Positions 25,035 through 34,632 are shown, numbered from the stretch's first letter. The stretch: 64,000 bases of DNA from Hoeflea sp. IMCC20628 (GCF_001011155.1 NZ_CP011479.1:3366501-3430500), one strand, 5' to 3'. Program-made: numbers and translations. Notes: a model not told the origin generated them from the sequence alone.

Positions 25035-25868
25035 TCAGGCCTCATCGACTATCTGGCTGACCAGCGTTCCCACTCCGGATATGCGCACCTCGATCGTGTC
25101 GCCCGCCTTCATCCACACTGGCGGATTGCGTTTCGCACCGACACCGCCGGGTGTGCCGGTGGCGATGACATCGCCCGGCGACAACGGCGTGAACGTGGAG
25201 ATGTAGGCAATGATCAACGGAATGGGAAACAACATGTGATCGAGCGTTGCGCTCTGCATGACCTGGCCATTGAGCACCGAAATTACCTGAACTTTGTCAA
25301 GGTCGGCGATCTCGTCAAGCGTCACCAGTTCCGGGCCAAAGGGAGCTGTGCCGGGAAAGTTCTTGCCCGGTGTAAACTGGTTGGTATGCCACTGCCAATC
25401 GCGCAGCGAGGCATCATTGAAACAGGCCACGCCAGCAACGTGACTCATGGCTTCGGATTCACTGATATTGCGCCCGCCCTTGCCGATCACCACCGCCAGT
25501 TCACCCTCAAAGTCCAGACTTGTGGATACGGCGGGTCGCACAATGGCATCGTCCGCACCAATCAATGTGTCGGCAAAACGGATGAAGATCGAGGGATGCT
25601 TGGTCTTGTCACGTCCGGTCTCAACCCGGTGGGATTCGTAATTATGGCCAACGCAGAATATCTTTGACGGGTTGGGCACGACCGGCAGCAACCGGACAGA
25701 AGCGCGTGCGCGTCGGGGTGAATCGCCCACCATGTCGAGCTTTCCCGCTGTGATCGCGGCCTTCAGATCTTCCGGTGCGTCCGGCTGCGCGCCAAGATCG
25801 ATGATTTCGTTTCCATCCACGCGCCCCCAGGATGCGCGCCCATCCACTTCAAAACTTACATAACGCAT
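25035..25868 (-). CDS. Fumarylacetoacetate hydrolase family protein
   Basis: A 277-residue protein with an N-terminal cap (1-70) and the FAH domain (about 75-277). It has the substrate loop KIFCVGHNYESHRVETG, metal-binding EGELAVVIGKGGRNI (E-x-E), FNDASLRDWQWHTNQ and the closing PGDVIATGTPGGVG. Relatives act on extradiol products such as 2-hydroxyhepta-2,4-dienedioate or on acylpyruvates. It lies directly upstream of the VOC dioxygenase gene in the same direction, so coupled ring cleavage and hydrolysis is likely. It differs clearly from the shorter FAH protein at 9201-9884. Confidence 0.88.
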   Translation of the reverse strand: MRYVSFEVDGRASWGRVDGNEIIDLGAQPDAPEDLKAAITAGKLDMVGDSPRRARASVRLLPVVPNPSKIFCVGHNYESHRVETGRDKTKHPSIFIRFADTLIGADDAIVRPAVSTSLDFEGELAVVIGKGGRNISESEAMSHVAGVACFNDASLRDWQWHTNQFTPGKNFPGTAPFGPELVTLDEIADLDKVQVISVLNGQVMQSATLDHMLFPIPLIIAYISTFTPLSPGDVIATGTPGGVGAKRNPPVWMKAGDTIEVRISGVGTLVSQIVDEA

Positions 25869-25953
25869 TCAATATCTCCCGATCTCTGTTTTTGCCTGAC
25901 TGGCTGCGCGGAATGCCAAGTGTCCCGGAACGCCAGACACTCGCTTTTGCGGG

Positions 25954-26751
25954 TCAAGCCGACGCACGCCAGCGGTCTTCCAATTCGCTCCAGAACTCGG
26001 ATCCATCCCGGAGTTGCGCTTCGGCCATCTGCGCTGGTATCTTGCTCTGGACTTCCACCTGATAGCTCTGGCGGGATTGCATGCTGGCCAACCAGTCGGC
26101 GACGCGCGGTTCAGTGTCGAGCCAGAGCCCTCTAAAGCCGAGGCGTTCGAGCCGGTCGATATAGGAGATGAGCGCGATATCGGCGATTCCGAATTCGGGG
26201 CCAGTGACCCAATCGCCTTCGGAGAGCACCTTGCCCATATCCGCAAAGGCGCTACGCAAATGCATGAGAGCCTGAGACACGTAGGGGGATTTCAACCCAT
26301 TGGCGTAGAGGTCCTTGCGTTTCATCTGCGAAACCGGATCTGGCTTCCGGGCGATCATCGCTTCGATTTCCTGCGGGGTTTTGCTCGCAAGGTGTCGTTT
26401 GCGATTGACCGTAGAGTGGGTGAGCGTGTTGACGGCGGCATGAATGGCGAGACAGCGCAGAAGCCAATGACGCGCCGCAACTGCCTTGGCACGATCAACC
26501 GGCATCAGCCGGTTCTGATTGTAGGTCTGGTCGAGATACTCAAGGATCAGGCTTGATTCAACCAGAACAAGCCCGTCATCGATCAACGTCGGAACGACAG
26601 CCGCCGGATTGAGCTTCATATAGTCGGGGTCAAACTGGTCGCCCTTTTGTATATCAAGCCGTTGATCCTCATAGTCCAATCCAATTTCCGCAAGCCCTAT
26701 CCGGACCTTGACAGAGCACACACTGGTGACACCGTTATATAATTTCAACAT
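25954..26751 (-). CDS. Glutathione S-transferase family protein
   Basis: The ATG at 26751 (MLKLYNG) is preferred because AGGAG lies 9 bases upstream; the frame is open to 26769. The thioredoxin-like N-domain (1-80) has NGVTSVCSVKVRIGLAE, with serine or cysteine at the glutathione-activating position, and the cis-proline PTLIDDG with following ESSLILEYL that binds glutathione. The helical C-domain continues to residue about 230, with a longer than usual tail. GSTs in such settings act as maleylpyruvate or maleylacetoacetate isomerases, dehalogenases or ether lyases, and the presence of FAH enzymes favours an isomerase. Substrate unproven. Confidence 0.88.
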   Translation of the reverse strand: MLKLYNGVTSVCSVKVRIGLAEIGLDYEDQRLDIQKGDQFDPDYMKLNPAAVVPTLIDDGLVLVESSLILEYLDQTYNQNRLMPVDRAKAVAARHWLLRCLAIHAAVNTLTHSTVNRKRHLASKTPQEIEAMIARKPDPVSQMKRKDLYANGLKSPYVSQALMHLRSAFADMGKVLSEGDWVTGPEFGIADIALISYIDRLERLGFRGLWLDTEPRVADWLASMQSRQSYQVEVQSKIPAQMAEAQLRDGSEFWSELEDRWRASA

Positions 26752-26791
26752 TTCCAACTTCTCCTTCATTCACATTCTATAATTTGCAGTT

Positions 26792-28180
26792 TTAACGGGC
26801 CCGGATGGCCACTGCCCGACCCATGCTTGCAACCGCACCCACAAGTGCCAGGACGCCTGCAATGTTGAGGACCACGAGCACACCGGAAATTGAACTTGTG
26901 GCAAGTGCAAATGCCGCTATGGCCGTTCCTGAGGCGCGGCCGAATTGGCGCGCCAGCGAGATCATCGCGCTGGCCGCGCCGCTGCGTTCCCGCGGCGCAC
27001 TCAGCATCACAAGCCGATTGTTGGGTGTCTGAAACACTGCAAACCCAATGCCGCACAAGGCCAGCCTTAGCGCAATGCCGGTGGCACTGGCATCAACGGG
27101 CATTGCAGCCAGCAAGAAAAACCCGCAGGCATAAATGCCAAGCCCTGCCGCTCCCACCGGTCCGGCCGGGATGCTGTCCGAAATCCAGCCCAGAAAGGGG
27201 GCAAGCAGCGCTGTTGTCAGCGGCCATATGCTCAAAACTGCCGCCATTTTCATCGGGCTCAGCCCAGCATCATTCAAAAGGTAAAATGGCAGCAGCACAA
27301 ACCCCAGTGACTGTGCCGCGAAGACGCAGATTGAAGCAATGATCGACAAGCTGAAAACCGGAAGCGCAAGCAGATCCAGCGGGAACACTGCCCCCACCCT
27401 GCCCTTCGAGGTACGACCTAGAACCATGAAACCGACAGCCGACGCCAAACCGGCGAGCGCCAGTGACCAGCGGGCCCAGTCATTTGCCAGGCCGTTCAAA
27501 ACGAACAGAAGACATGACAATGTCAACGCGACAAGAACCGAGCTCTTGAGATTGAAACGGCGGCCGGAAGGCCGGTTCGCGGGCAGCAGTAGCAGTCCCC
27601 CAACATAAGCGACTGTGCTGAAAAACAGCATGAGACCAAACACTGCTCTCCACCCACTGTATTCGAGAAGCACCCCGGATATCGCTGGCCCGCCAGACGA
27701 CGCCAAGGCTACTGTCGTGGCAAGAAAACCGATGGACCGCCCCAGTGATTTATCCGCATAGATCGTCCGTGCCATCGCGAAACCCACGCTCATGCTCCCA
27801 GCCGTACCGATCGACTGGAAAGCCCGCGCAACCACAAGCGCGTTGAAGCTTGGTGCGGCGATGCAGGCCACCGTGGCGAGTGAAAACACCAGCAGGGCAG
27901 ACAGATAGAGGCGCCGATAGCCGATCGTATCGGCCAGCGATGCCATGGGCAGCAGCAGCGCCACGATGATGAATTGCGACATGCCCATGACCCATGTCGC
28001 AGAAGCAGCCGACACGTCAAACTCACGTGCAATGGCAGGCAAGGCGACAGTGACCGCCATGCTTTCCAGGGCAACCGCGCAGGTCGCCACCAGAACCATT
28101 GCAAAGGCAAGGTGCGCGCGTAGTCCCTCCCCTTTCGGGTCTGGCAAGTCATCTGCCATGGTTGTGTGGTTCTGCGTCAT
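26792..28180 (-). CDS. MFS transporter, 14-helix DHA2-type
   Basis: 462 residues, about 14 hydrophobic helices. Motif A-like loop LADTIGYRRLYLSAL lies after helix 2, and motif C-like SSGGPAISGVLLEYSGW in helix 5 points to an exporter (drug/proton antiporter type). The start at 28180 lies 6 bases after the ABC ATPase stop; two upstream in-frame codons (TTG, GTG) are not needed. It could export a toxic intermediate of the neighbouring pathway, which is inference. Confidence 0.88.
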   Translation of the reverse strand: MTQNHTTMADDLPDPKGEGLRAHLAFAMVLVATCAVALESMAVTVALPAIAREFDVSAASATWVMGMSQFIIVALLLPMASLADTIGYRRLYLSALLVFSLATVACIAAPSFNALVVARAFQSIGTAGSMSVGFAMARTIYADKSLGRSIGFLATTVALASSGGPAISGVLLEYSGWRAVFGLMLFFSTVAYVGGLLLLPANRPSGRRFNLKSSVLVALTLSCLLFVLNGLANDWARWSLALAGLASAVGFMVLGRTSKGRVGAVFPLDLLALPVFSLSIIASICVFAAQSLGFVLLPFYLLNDAGLSPMKMAAVLSIWPLTTALLAPFLGWISDSIPAGPVGAAGLGIYACGFFLLAAMPVDASATGIALRLALCGIGFAVFQTPNNRLVMLSAPRERSGAASAMISLARQFGRASGTAIAAFALATSSISGVLVVLNIAGVLALVGAVASMGRAVAIRAR

Positions 28181-28186
28181 CACCAA

Positions 28187-29284
28187 TCAGGCCGCAAGAA
28201 TTGCTACGTCGTCGGGTCTTATAACAACGTCCACCTTATCGCCGGCCACGACGGCACTGCTTGGGTGCATCCGCGTGATCAAATTGGAGTCACCGAGATT
28301 GATCCGGCATTCAAGTGCTTCGCCAAGAAACACGATTTCCGACACCTCACCCGTGATCCGCGGCACGCCAGCCTGGGTGTGATCGTCGGCAAGCCGTACG
28401 TTTTCGGGCCGAACCGCGATGGTGACGTCATCTCCCGCCGCGCGCCCTCTCCCATCCGAAAATGCCAGCGCCCCCCATTCCGTATCAATGTGCCCGAGCG
28501 CGTCACCAGTCGGGAGCGCGCGGATGGTGGCCTTGGCAAAATTGCACTGCCCGATGAAGCTGGCGACGAATTGAGAGACCGGACGTTTGTAAATTTCGAC
28601 CGGCGTTGCTTCCTGGGCGATTTGTCCATCGCGCATCACCGCAACACGGTCTGCCATGGTCAGGGCTTCGGTCTGATCATGGGTGACATAGAGTGCGGTC
28701 ATGCCCAGCCGTTTTACCAGCCGGCGAAGCTCCAGCCGCGTTTCGGCCCGCAGCTTGGCATCAAGGTTTGAAAGCGGTTCGTCAAACAGCACTACGGACG
28801 CCTCGCGGACGATGGCGCGCGCCAGCGCAAGCCGTTGTTGTTGCCCCCCACTCAGGAAGGGCGCCGGACGCGTCTCATAACCGCTCAACTGAACAAGCTC
28901 GAGCGCGTTCTTGACGCGACGTTCAATCTCGCTTTCCGCCAGCTTCGGCCGCATTTCGCGCAAGGGAAACGCCACGTTCTCAAAGACAGTCAGATGGGGC
29001 CAGATTGCATAGGATTGAAACACCATCCCTATATCGCGGCGATAGGTCGGGATCGAGATATCCTTGTCGGTATCGTGGACCAGAACGTCGCCGATGGTAA
29101 TGCTGCCGCCCGACGGTCTTTCGAGGCCTGCCAGACACCGGAGCGTCGTGGTTTTGCCGCAGCCGCTGGGCCCCAGAAGAGTGTAGAATTCACCAGGTGC
29201 GACATTGATGCTGACACCGCGAACCGCGTGAACCTGCCCCTTGTCGGAGTTGAAGCGAACATGAAGGTTGTCGATGCCAATCAT
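28187..29284 (-). CDS. ABC transporter ATP-binding protein (Fe3+/spermidine type, with TOBE)
   Basis: Start ATG at 29284 (MIGIDNLHVRF) overlaps the permease stop by ATGA; the frame is open to 29407 but the added part is unlike the family. Walker A GPSGCGKTT, Q-loop, signature LSGGQQQRLALARAI, Walker B VVLFDEPLSNLD and a C-terminal TOBE domain (about 270-365) match the FbpC/PotA class. It energises the fused permease encoded upstream and the binding protein at 31135-32304. Confidence 0.9.
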   Translation of the reverse strand: MIGIDNLHVRFNSDKGQVHAVRGVSINVAPGEFYTLLGPSGCGKTTTLRCLAGLERPSGGSITIGDVLVHDTDKDISIPTYRRDIGMVFQSYAIWPHLTVFENVAFPLREMRPKLAESEIERRVKNALELVQLSGYETRPAPFLSGGQQQRLALARAIVREASVVLFDEPLSNLDAKLRAETRLELRRLVKRLGMTALYVTHDQTEALTMADRVAVMRDGQIAQEATPVEIYKRPVSQFVASFIGQCNFAKATIRALPTGDALGHIDTEWGALAFSDGRGRAAGDDVTIAVRPENVRLADDHTQAGVPRITGEVSEIVFLGEALECRINLGDSNLITRMHPSSAVVAGDKVDVVIRPDDVAILAA

Positions 29285-31062
29285 AGCGCACCCCCACCAT
29301 TCTTTTGACCGAAGCCAAACACACGAAGCGAAAGTGCGAAGCCGAACATGACCGTCATTAGCATTATCCCGATTGCTCCTACTGAGTTGATATTTCCGTT
29401 GTCCCACAAGGACCAGATCATCACGCCGAGGACTTCATTGTTGCCACCCTGCGACAGGATCAGCGGCAGGCTGATGAACCGGACACTCAGCATGGCAACA
29501 TAGATCCAGATACCAACCAGCGTCGGCATGAGAAGCGGCGCAAAAATCCGTACAGCGACCCGCCAGGGCGGCGCTCCGCAAAGCATGGCGGCATCCTCGA
29601 GGTCGGGATGAACCTGTATCATCGCCACGCTCATGGCCCGCACCGCGTAGGCAAGGAACAGGATGGTGAAGCCGATCACCAGCGAGTAGAGCGATCCAAA
29701 CGAACTGGCGCCGGTAAGCGAGTCAAACTGGATCAGCAACCAGAATAGCGCCAGGCCGAGAACAATGCCCGGAATCGAGTGCGGCATGAACGCCAGAACG
29801 TCGAGCGTGTACCGCGCTGAAAATCTCGTGCGAACAACGATATATGCAATCACAAATGACAGGATTGTCACCGCAGTTGAGGTCATCACTGTCAGGAAAA
29901 TCGTGTTCCACAGCACCCTGCCGACGCGCGGTTGCTCGAATACGGCCAGGTAGTGCTTGAACGAAAAGCTCTGAAAGGCTTCGAGCGATGGCTGCCGCAG
30001 ATAGCCCACCAGCGATACATACAGCAGCACAAGGAAAGGCAGGACAATTGTAACAAACAGGAACAGCGCCGACATAGCCGCCGCCGGATACCGCCACGCA
30101 CCAAGCCGCACGGCGCGCGGCGTATAGCCTTTGCCGGTGATGATCGAATAGCGTTCGGAGTGGCGCACCAGCCTCAAATAAAAGAACGAGATCACCAGAG
30201 CGATCCCGAGATAGAAAACAGCGGCCGCATTTGCCTGGCCGAAGGCCGGTATCGCACCGATATTGTCAATCAGATTGAATACACGGGTACTGAAAACATG
30301 GATATTCACCGGCAATCCGAGAATGCCGGGTACCTCAAAATTTTCCATCGCGGTGATCGCCTGGAAGATGCTGATTGCCAGAACGCCGGGAAGCAGCAGC
30401 GCGAATGTCACCCGTCGCACAGTGCGCATCGGGCTCGCGCCGCTGGCCGCGGCTGCTTCCTCAAGACTTGGGTCCATGCTGCGCATCAGCGGCACCAGCA
30501 TCAGGAAGGCCACCGGAACCAGCCGCAGTCCTTCCGCGAAAATCAGTCCGGTCATGGAGTAAATGGTAAAAAGCGGTTCTTCGGCGCCGGTAAGATACAT
30601 CCAGCTGCGGTTTATGAATCCCGACCGGGGGCTCAGCAGGAGGACCCATGCAATGGCGTGAAGAATTCCCGGCACGGCAATTCCAAGCGGTACGCCGGCA
30701 TAAATCCAGATCTTGCCCGGCATATCCGAGCGCTCAACCAGCCAGGCCAGGATTGCGGCAGTTCCAATGCCGAAGATGGTTGCACCGGTTACATAGACAG
30801 CGGTGTTCCAAAGGACCAGATCGATGCGCTGCTCGACCCAGACTGCGTAAAAATTGCCAAACCCCATATTGTCCATGGAGAATTCATTGGGCAAACGCGC
30901 CAGGCTGAAAGCGCCGACAACCAGCGAGAAAATCGGGGCGAAGACCATCGCCGCGACCAGCAACAGGACAGCCCAGGGGAAAAACCGCCGCGCGGCATTG
31001 TACAGATTGAACGGGCGGCTGTGGCCCTGATCCCGGATAGGATCGATAGCGGTATTGCTCAT
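29281..31062 (-). CDS. ABC transporter permease, fused two-domain (FbpB/ThiP type)
   Basis: About 593 residues and 12 hydrophobic segments arranged as two BPD_transp_1 domains. The first has an EAA loop around EEAAAASGASPMRTVRRVTF, and the second around EDAAMLCGAPPWRVAVRIF. Fused permeases of this layout belong to iron(III), 2-aminoethylphosphonate and thiamine importers. The ATG at 31062 is chosen over a GTG at 31083. Its stop overlaps the ATPase start. Confidence 0.9.
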   Translation of the reverse strand: MSNTAIDPIRDQGHSRPFNLYNAARRFFPWAVLLLVAAMVFAPIFSLVVGAFSLARLPNEFSMDNMGFGNFYAVWVEQRIDLVLWNTAVYVTGATIFGIGTAAILAWLVERSDMPGKIWIYAGVPLGIAVPGILHAIAWVLLLSPRSGFINRSWMYLTGAEEPLFTIYSMTGLIFAEGLRLVPVAFLMLVPLMRSMDPSLEEAAAASGASPMRTVRRVTFALLLPGVLAISIFQAITAMENFEVPGILGLPVNIHVFSTRVFNLIDNIGAIPAFGQANAAAVFYLGIALVISFFYLRLVRHSERYSIITGKGYTPRAVRLGAWRYPAAAMSALFLFVTIVLPFLVLLYVSLVGYLRQPSLEAFQSFSFKHYLAVFEQPRVGRVLWNTIFLTVMTSTAVTILSFVIAYIVVRTRFSARYTLDVLAFMPHSIPGIVLGLALFWLLIQFDSLTGASSFGSLYSLVIGFTILFLAYAVRAMSVAMIQVHPDLEDAAMLCGAPPWRVAVRIFAPLLMPTLVGIWIYVAMLSVRFISLPLILSQGGNNEVLGVMIWSLWDNGNINSVGAIGIMLMTVMFGFALSLRVFGFGQKNGGGAL

Positions 31063-31134
31063 GCTCTTGCCTGTAATGTGCACTTAGAATTCGGGCCGGC
31101 GCATTTTGCAGCGCCAGCCCAATCGACCTTGCTG

Positions 31135-32304
31135 TCACTGCCCGCCGGAATTGGCCCAGAGCGGATTCCAGACATCATAGAGTTTGGGCAATCCGTCAGT
31201 GAGGCCTTCAATGGTCCGAAGGGCAATATCCTTGCCGACAAACTCTTCGCTAAGCGCGGATGCGCCGGCAATCTGCAAGTCCTTGTGCACCGGTCCGTCG
31301 CCGCCCGCCACAAAACGAACCAGCTGACCTTCCTGGCTTAAAATCCAGTTGATGAAGATCTTCGAGGAATAGTGGGTGGGGGAATCGCGGAACATGCCGA
31401 TGAGGTTGAAGTACTGCGGGACCGGTTCGGGGCAATGCCATCCGACAGGTGCACCGGTCTGCATCAACTCTTCGGTCTCGTCATTCGGCGCGGGCAGAGC
31501 CACGTCAAATTCGCCCACCAGCATCAGGTTGGAAATTCCCGAAATCCCTTCCTTGCGCAGTTGCGGCTTGAGCGTGTCAAAGAACGCGGGCAGCAACTCG
31601 TTGGCCATACGCTCCGGACCATAGTCGGGATGGGTCCACAGGTTCAGCGTCCAGAGTTGCGCGCGGTTGGCGGCTCCGACACGGCCACCGGCGAGTGGAG
31701 AGTCGGGTGAGACCAGATCCCACCAGGTGGCGGGCAACTCGTCCTTTGAAACCGTGTCCTTGTTGTAGGCCAGACACCAGGTTGTGTTCTGCATGCCGGC
31801 ATAGGTTCCGTTCGCCGCACGCCGATCGGTGGGGACACCGTCCCAGGCTGGCAGGTCGTCGATTTCAGCCAATGCATCGGCTTCGATGAAATCGGGAAGC
31901 GACCCTTCGAAACTGACCAGCACATGACGGACCAGGCTGCCCGCCTTGTAGGCAAGCAACGGCTGCACAGCGCGCGCTGCGCCGGACGTCTCGGTTGCGA
32001 CAATGTTGATGTCCGGATAACGGGCCTGAAAGATCGGCAGCCATGCCGCAACATGTGCTGGTGCATCGTTTGTACTGAAATCGATGGCCTCCTCTTGCTT
32101 GGCCTTGTCGATCCATTCCTGCGGAACATCGAGCTCGGTCGCTGTTGCAGAATCGACCTGTTCAATGAGTGCGGCGTCAACACCACCCCCGGCCAGATAT
32201 GAACGGGCCTCGTCCGTCATCTCTGCCGCAGCAGACCCTGCGAACACCAATAGCGCTATGGCCGAGCAGCCGACCGCCCTCGACATCTTCTGAATCGAAG
32301 TCAT
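31135..32304 (-). CDS. ABC transporter substrate-binding protein (family 1, Fe3+-type)
   Basis: The ATG at 32304 has a strong GGGAGGAA ribosome site; a GTG at 32328 is possible. The signal peptide ends near GSAAA-EM. The mature protein has the family 1 solute-binding layout: AAWLPIFQARYPDINIVATE starts lobe one, and NTTWCLAYNKDTVSKDELPATWWDL marks the hinge seen in FutA/AfuA-type proteins. The tyrosine pair usual for ferric iron binding is not obvious (LYDVW is a poor match), so an organic ligand such as a phosphonate or polyamine-like compound is possible. First gene of a four-gene run that ends with the MFS exporter. Confidence 0.88.
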   Translation of the reverse strand: MTSIQKMSRAVGCSAIALLVFAGSAAAEMTDEARSYLAGGGVDAALIEQVDSATATELDVPQEWIDKAKQEEAIDFSTNDAPAHVAAWLPIFQARYPDINIVATETSGAARAVQPLLAYKAGSLVRHVLVSFEGSLPDFIEADALAEIDDLPAWDGVPTDRRAANGTYAGMQNTTWCLAYNKDTVSKDELPATWWDLVSPDSPLAGGRVGAANRAQLWTLNLWTHPDYGPERMANELLPAFFDTLKPQLRKEGISGISNLMLVGEFDVALPAPNDETEELMQTGAPVGWHCPEPVPQYFNLIGMFRDSPTHYSSKIFINWILSQEGQLVRFVAGGDGPVHKDLQIAGASALSEEFVGKDIALRTIEGLTDGLPKLYDVWNPLWANSGGQ

Positions 32305-32934
32305 CTTATTCCTCCCTAGCTTTTTCACGCACCCTCCGTGCGCTCCTCATGACCCCATTGGCCCCGAGGGGCGGTATGCGGCTGACCAACAGTAGATCAA
32401 GGATTACTAGCAGGCAATCACTTGATCGATTATTCTGTAATAATTACAACATAATCTATCAAATCAGATATATCGCTCAATAATCTGACGAAATGATCGG
32501 AATTTCATTGCTTTGGAGAATTTTTGCGGTTCTGGGCGTGCGTGCCTTTTGGTATCGACATCGCGCCGAGAGTAGATGGATCACTGCATCAGATAGACCT
32601 TTTGAAGTGAACAAGCACCCATTATTGCACGAAAGGAAACGTTCTGAAGGGAACTCACCCACCTTCTATCATCCATTTATTCAATGACTTAATTGAAAAT
32701 TATAGTGCATCATACCGCTGTGCGAACCGAAAAACTGGAACAAGAATCTTTCGGTTGCGACAGAGCAATCTCCCCACCCTCTACATCCATAACCCTGTTT
32801 CTCAACGCGTGAATTCCGGCGCTACTGCATATCAACGATGGATTTCTGAATAATCGATTATTTTTGAAAATGCTCAAATCAGGGTTTAACTTTCCCGGTT
32901 TGAGCGATAAGTTCGAATCCAATCAACACTTAGA
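32305..32934. other. Long A/T-rich intergenic region between divergent operons
   Basis: This 630-base gap separates the ABC operon (minus) from a GntR gene (plus). Parts at 32400-32480 and 32840-32880 are strongly A/T-rich. They carry ATCGAT-centred sites at 32425-32430 (TGATCGATTATTC) and a perfect 12-base palindrome ATAATCGATTAT at 32851-32860 and flanks, similar in core to the AATATCGATTTT motif elsewhere. The middle (32480-32830) holds short frames without recognisable domains; I see no gene there. Confidence 0.6.
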
Positions 32935-33645
32935 ATGGGTTCAAGTTATATGGTCATCGCAGCAACCGAGCAGAAACAGACGCGGGCGTCATCGATCTAT
33001 CTGCTTTTGCGCAATGATATCCTCAACGGCGCGATGCTACCTGGCACAAAGCTCAATATCCGCGACCTCTGCGAACATTATTCTTCCGGGTTGAGCCCGA
33101 TGCGCGAAGCATTGAACCGGCTCTCGGCCGAGGGGCTGGCACAACAGTTGGACAATCGCGGCTTCAAGGTCCAGCCGGTCAGCGTGCCTGAATTAATGGA
33201 TCTCACCCAAGCCAGATGCTGGGTCAACGAAATTTGTGTTCGCAAATCGGTCGAAAAGGGTGATGGAGATTGGGAAGAGTCGGTTCTGCTGACCTGTCAT
33301 CGCCTGAGCCGTACACCACGCGATCTTGCCGAAGGCGACTCCCGGCCAAACCCGGACTGGGTTACTGCTCACAAAGCGTTCCATCAGGCATTGATATCAG
33401 CCTGCGGTTCCAACTGGATGATCGACACATGCAGCCAGCTCTTCGACGCAGCCGAGCGCTACCGCAATTTGGCGCGCGTTGCCGGCGTGTCCAGAAGCGA
33501 TCCGCGTGACGAGCATCAGGAAATCATGAACGCCGCCGTCAACCGGCAGGCGGATCTTGTCGTTGAGCTTCTCAATTCACACTTTGAGCGCACCGCGCAT
33601 CTGGTCCGTTCAGTGGTGAGTCAAACAGAGGCGGACGCAGAATGA
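32935..33645 (+). CDS. GntR family regulator, FadR/FCD subfamily
   Basis: 236 residues: winged helix at about 18-85 (LRNDILNGAMLPGTKLNIRD, SGLSPMREALNRLSAEGL) and FCD domain at about 95-225, with DWVTAHKAFHQALISACGS supplying a metal-site histidine. It is a clear paralogue of the regulator at 11775-12557. Its start ATG lacks a good ribosome site; an ATG at 32950 is an alternative. It stands between the ABC operon and the polyketide cluster and may regulate the ABC operon across the A/T-rich gap. Confidence 0.88.
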   Translation: MGSSYMVIAATEQKQTRASSIYLLLRNDILNGAMLPGTKLNIRDLCEHYSSGLSPMREALNRLSAEGLAQQLDNRGFKVQPVSVPELMDLTQARCWVNEICVRKSVEKGDGDWEESVLLTCHRLSRTPRDLAEGDSRPNPDWVTAHKAFHQALISACGSNWMIDTCSQLFDAAERYRNLARVAGVSRSDPRDEHQEIMNAAVNRQADLVVELLNSHFERTAHLVRSVVSQTEADAE

Positions 33646-33763
33646 ATACTGCCACCCGACATTTGGCGTGGTCTGCTGTGCTCACCCGTCTCTGTCTATC
33701 TCCTTACAGGGTTGCGCGAGGCGCCATCAGACTAACGAACAGTGCTCAAAGAGAGCTTAAACC

Positions 33764-33882
33764 ACCAATGCTATCATTGTTGGTAGTTACATAAATATTC
33801 CCTTTTAAGTAGAAATAGCTCCATCGAGAAAGCGATTTTTCCGGAGCAAAACATGACGAAAAGGGCATTGATTACTGGCGCC
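33764..33882 (+). repeat. Promoter/start region repeat, copy A (ketoreductase promoter)
   Basis: This stretch runs from ACCAATGC through the ketoreductase start codon to its GGCGCC codons. It recurs in degenerate form at 45579-45690 before the luxR gene. Shared blocks are GTAGTT, ATTCCCTTT, AAGTAG, TAGCT-CATC and GGGCATTGATT. At its left side (33770-33787) is GCTAT-N8-GTAGT, a weakened form of the 18-base dyad present in copy B. It is the likely promoter of the whole polyketide operon. Confidence 0.7.
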
Positions 33883-34632
33883 TCCGGAGGAATCGGAACG
33901 TCCATCGCGCAAAAGTTTGCGAAGGATGGCTTTGAGCTTTTTCTAGTCAGCCAAAACACGGCCCGCCTGGAACATGCGGCCCACGGCATCGAGAATTCCC
34001 ATCCAGAGACCCGTGTCGAAACCATTGCCCTGGATGTTTCGGATGCCGCCGCCGTGAGCGCAGCCTTGAGCGGGCTCAAGGATCGCGGCCTGAGCTTCAG
34101 TGTTGTGGTCAATGGCGCGGGCATTTCCGGTGGTGGCATCACCGGTGAAGTTACCACGGAGCTTTGGGACCGGATCATCGACGTCAATCTCAACGGGGCT
34201 TTCTACGTCATCCGCGATGTCTTGCGTCTTGATCTCATCGAGGCGGGTGGGCGCATCATCAACATCGCCTCGACCGGCGGCAAACAGGGCGTCATTCATG
34301 GCGCTCCTTACTGCGCCTCAAAACACGGTCTCATCGGGCTGACCAAAGCACTCGGACTGGAGCTTGCCCGCAATGGTTCCGGCATCACGGTGAATGCAGT
34401 CTGTCCCGGGTTCGTCGAGACGGAAATGGCTGGACGGGTACGCGAACACTACGCCGCTATCTGGAACACGGATATAGCTGAAGCCAAACGCCGCATCGAA
34501 GAACGCGTCCCGATCGGCCGTTATATTGCCAGCGAGGAAGTCGCCGCGATGGTTGGCTACTTGACCGGCCCCCATAGTTCGGGGGTCACAGCGCAGGCGC
34601 TCAATGTCTGCGGCGGGCTGGGGAACTATTGA
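33853..34632 (+). CDS. Type II polyketide ketoreductase, ActIII-like (AntA position)
   Basis: A 259-residue short-chain dehydrogenase with NADPH loop TGASGGIG (residues 8-15) and catalytic Asn114, Ser140, Tyr153, Lys157. It is more than a generic SDR. The stretches NIASTGGKQGV, PFGY-like PYCASKHG, AVCPGFVETEMA, REHYAAIW, RVPIGRY and the exact ending TAQALNVCGGLGNY are those of aromatic polyketide C9-ketoreductases such as actinorhodin ActIII. It reduces one carbonyl of a poly-beta-ketone bound to ACP and so fixes the first ring fold. First gene of the polyketide operon, matching antA of Photorhabdus in place and type. Confidence 0.93.
   Translation: MTKRALITGASGGIGTSIAQKFAKDGFELFLVSQNTARLEHAAHGIENSHPETRVETIALDVSDAAAVSAALSGLKDRGLSFSVVVNGAGISGGGITGEVTTELWDRIIDVNLNGAFYVIRDVLRLDLIEAGGRIINIASTGGKQGVIHGAPYCASKHGLIGLTKALGLELARNGSGITVNAVCPGFVETEMAGRVREHYAAIWNTDIAEAKRRIEERVPIGRYIASEEVAAMVGYLTGPHSSGVTAQALNVCGGLGNY

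Noticed and set aside
29932-31341. Plus-strand 469-codon frame opposite the fused ABC permease
   Set aside because: Antisense of a membrane protein gene, which commonly gives long hydrophilic frames; no family resemblance.
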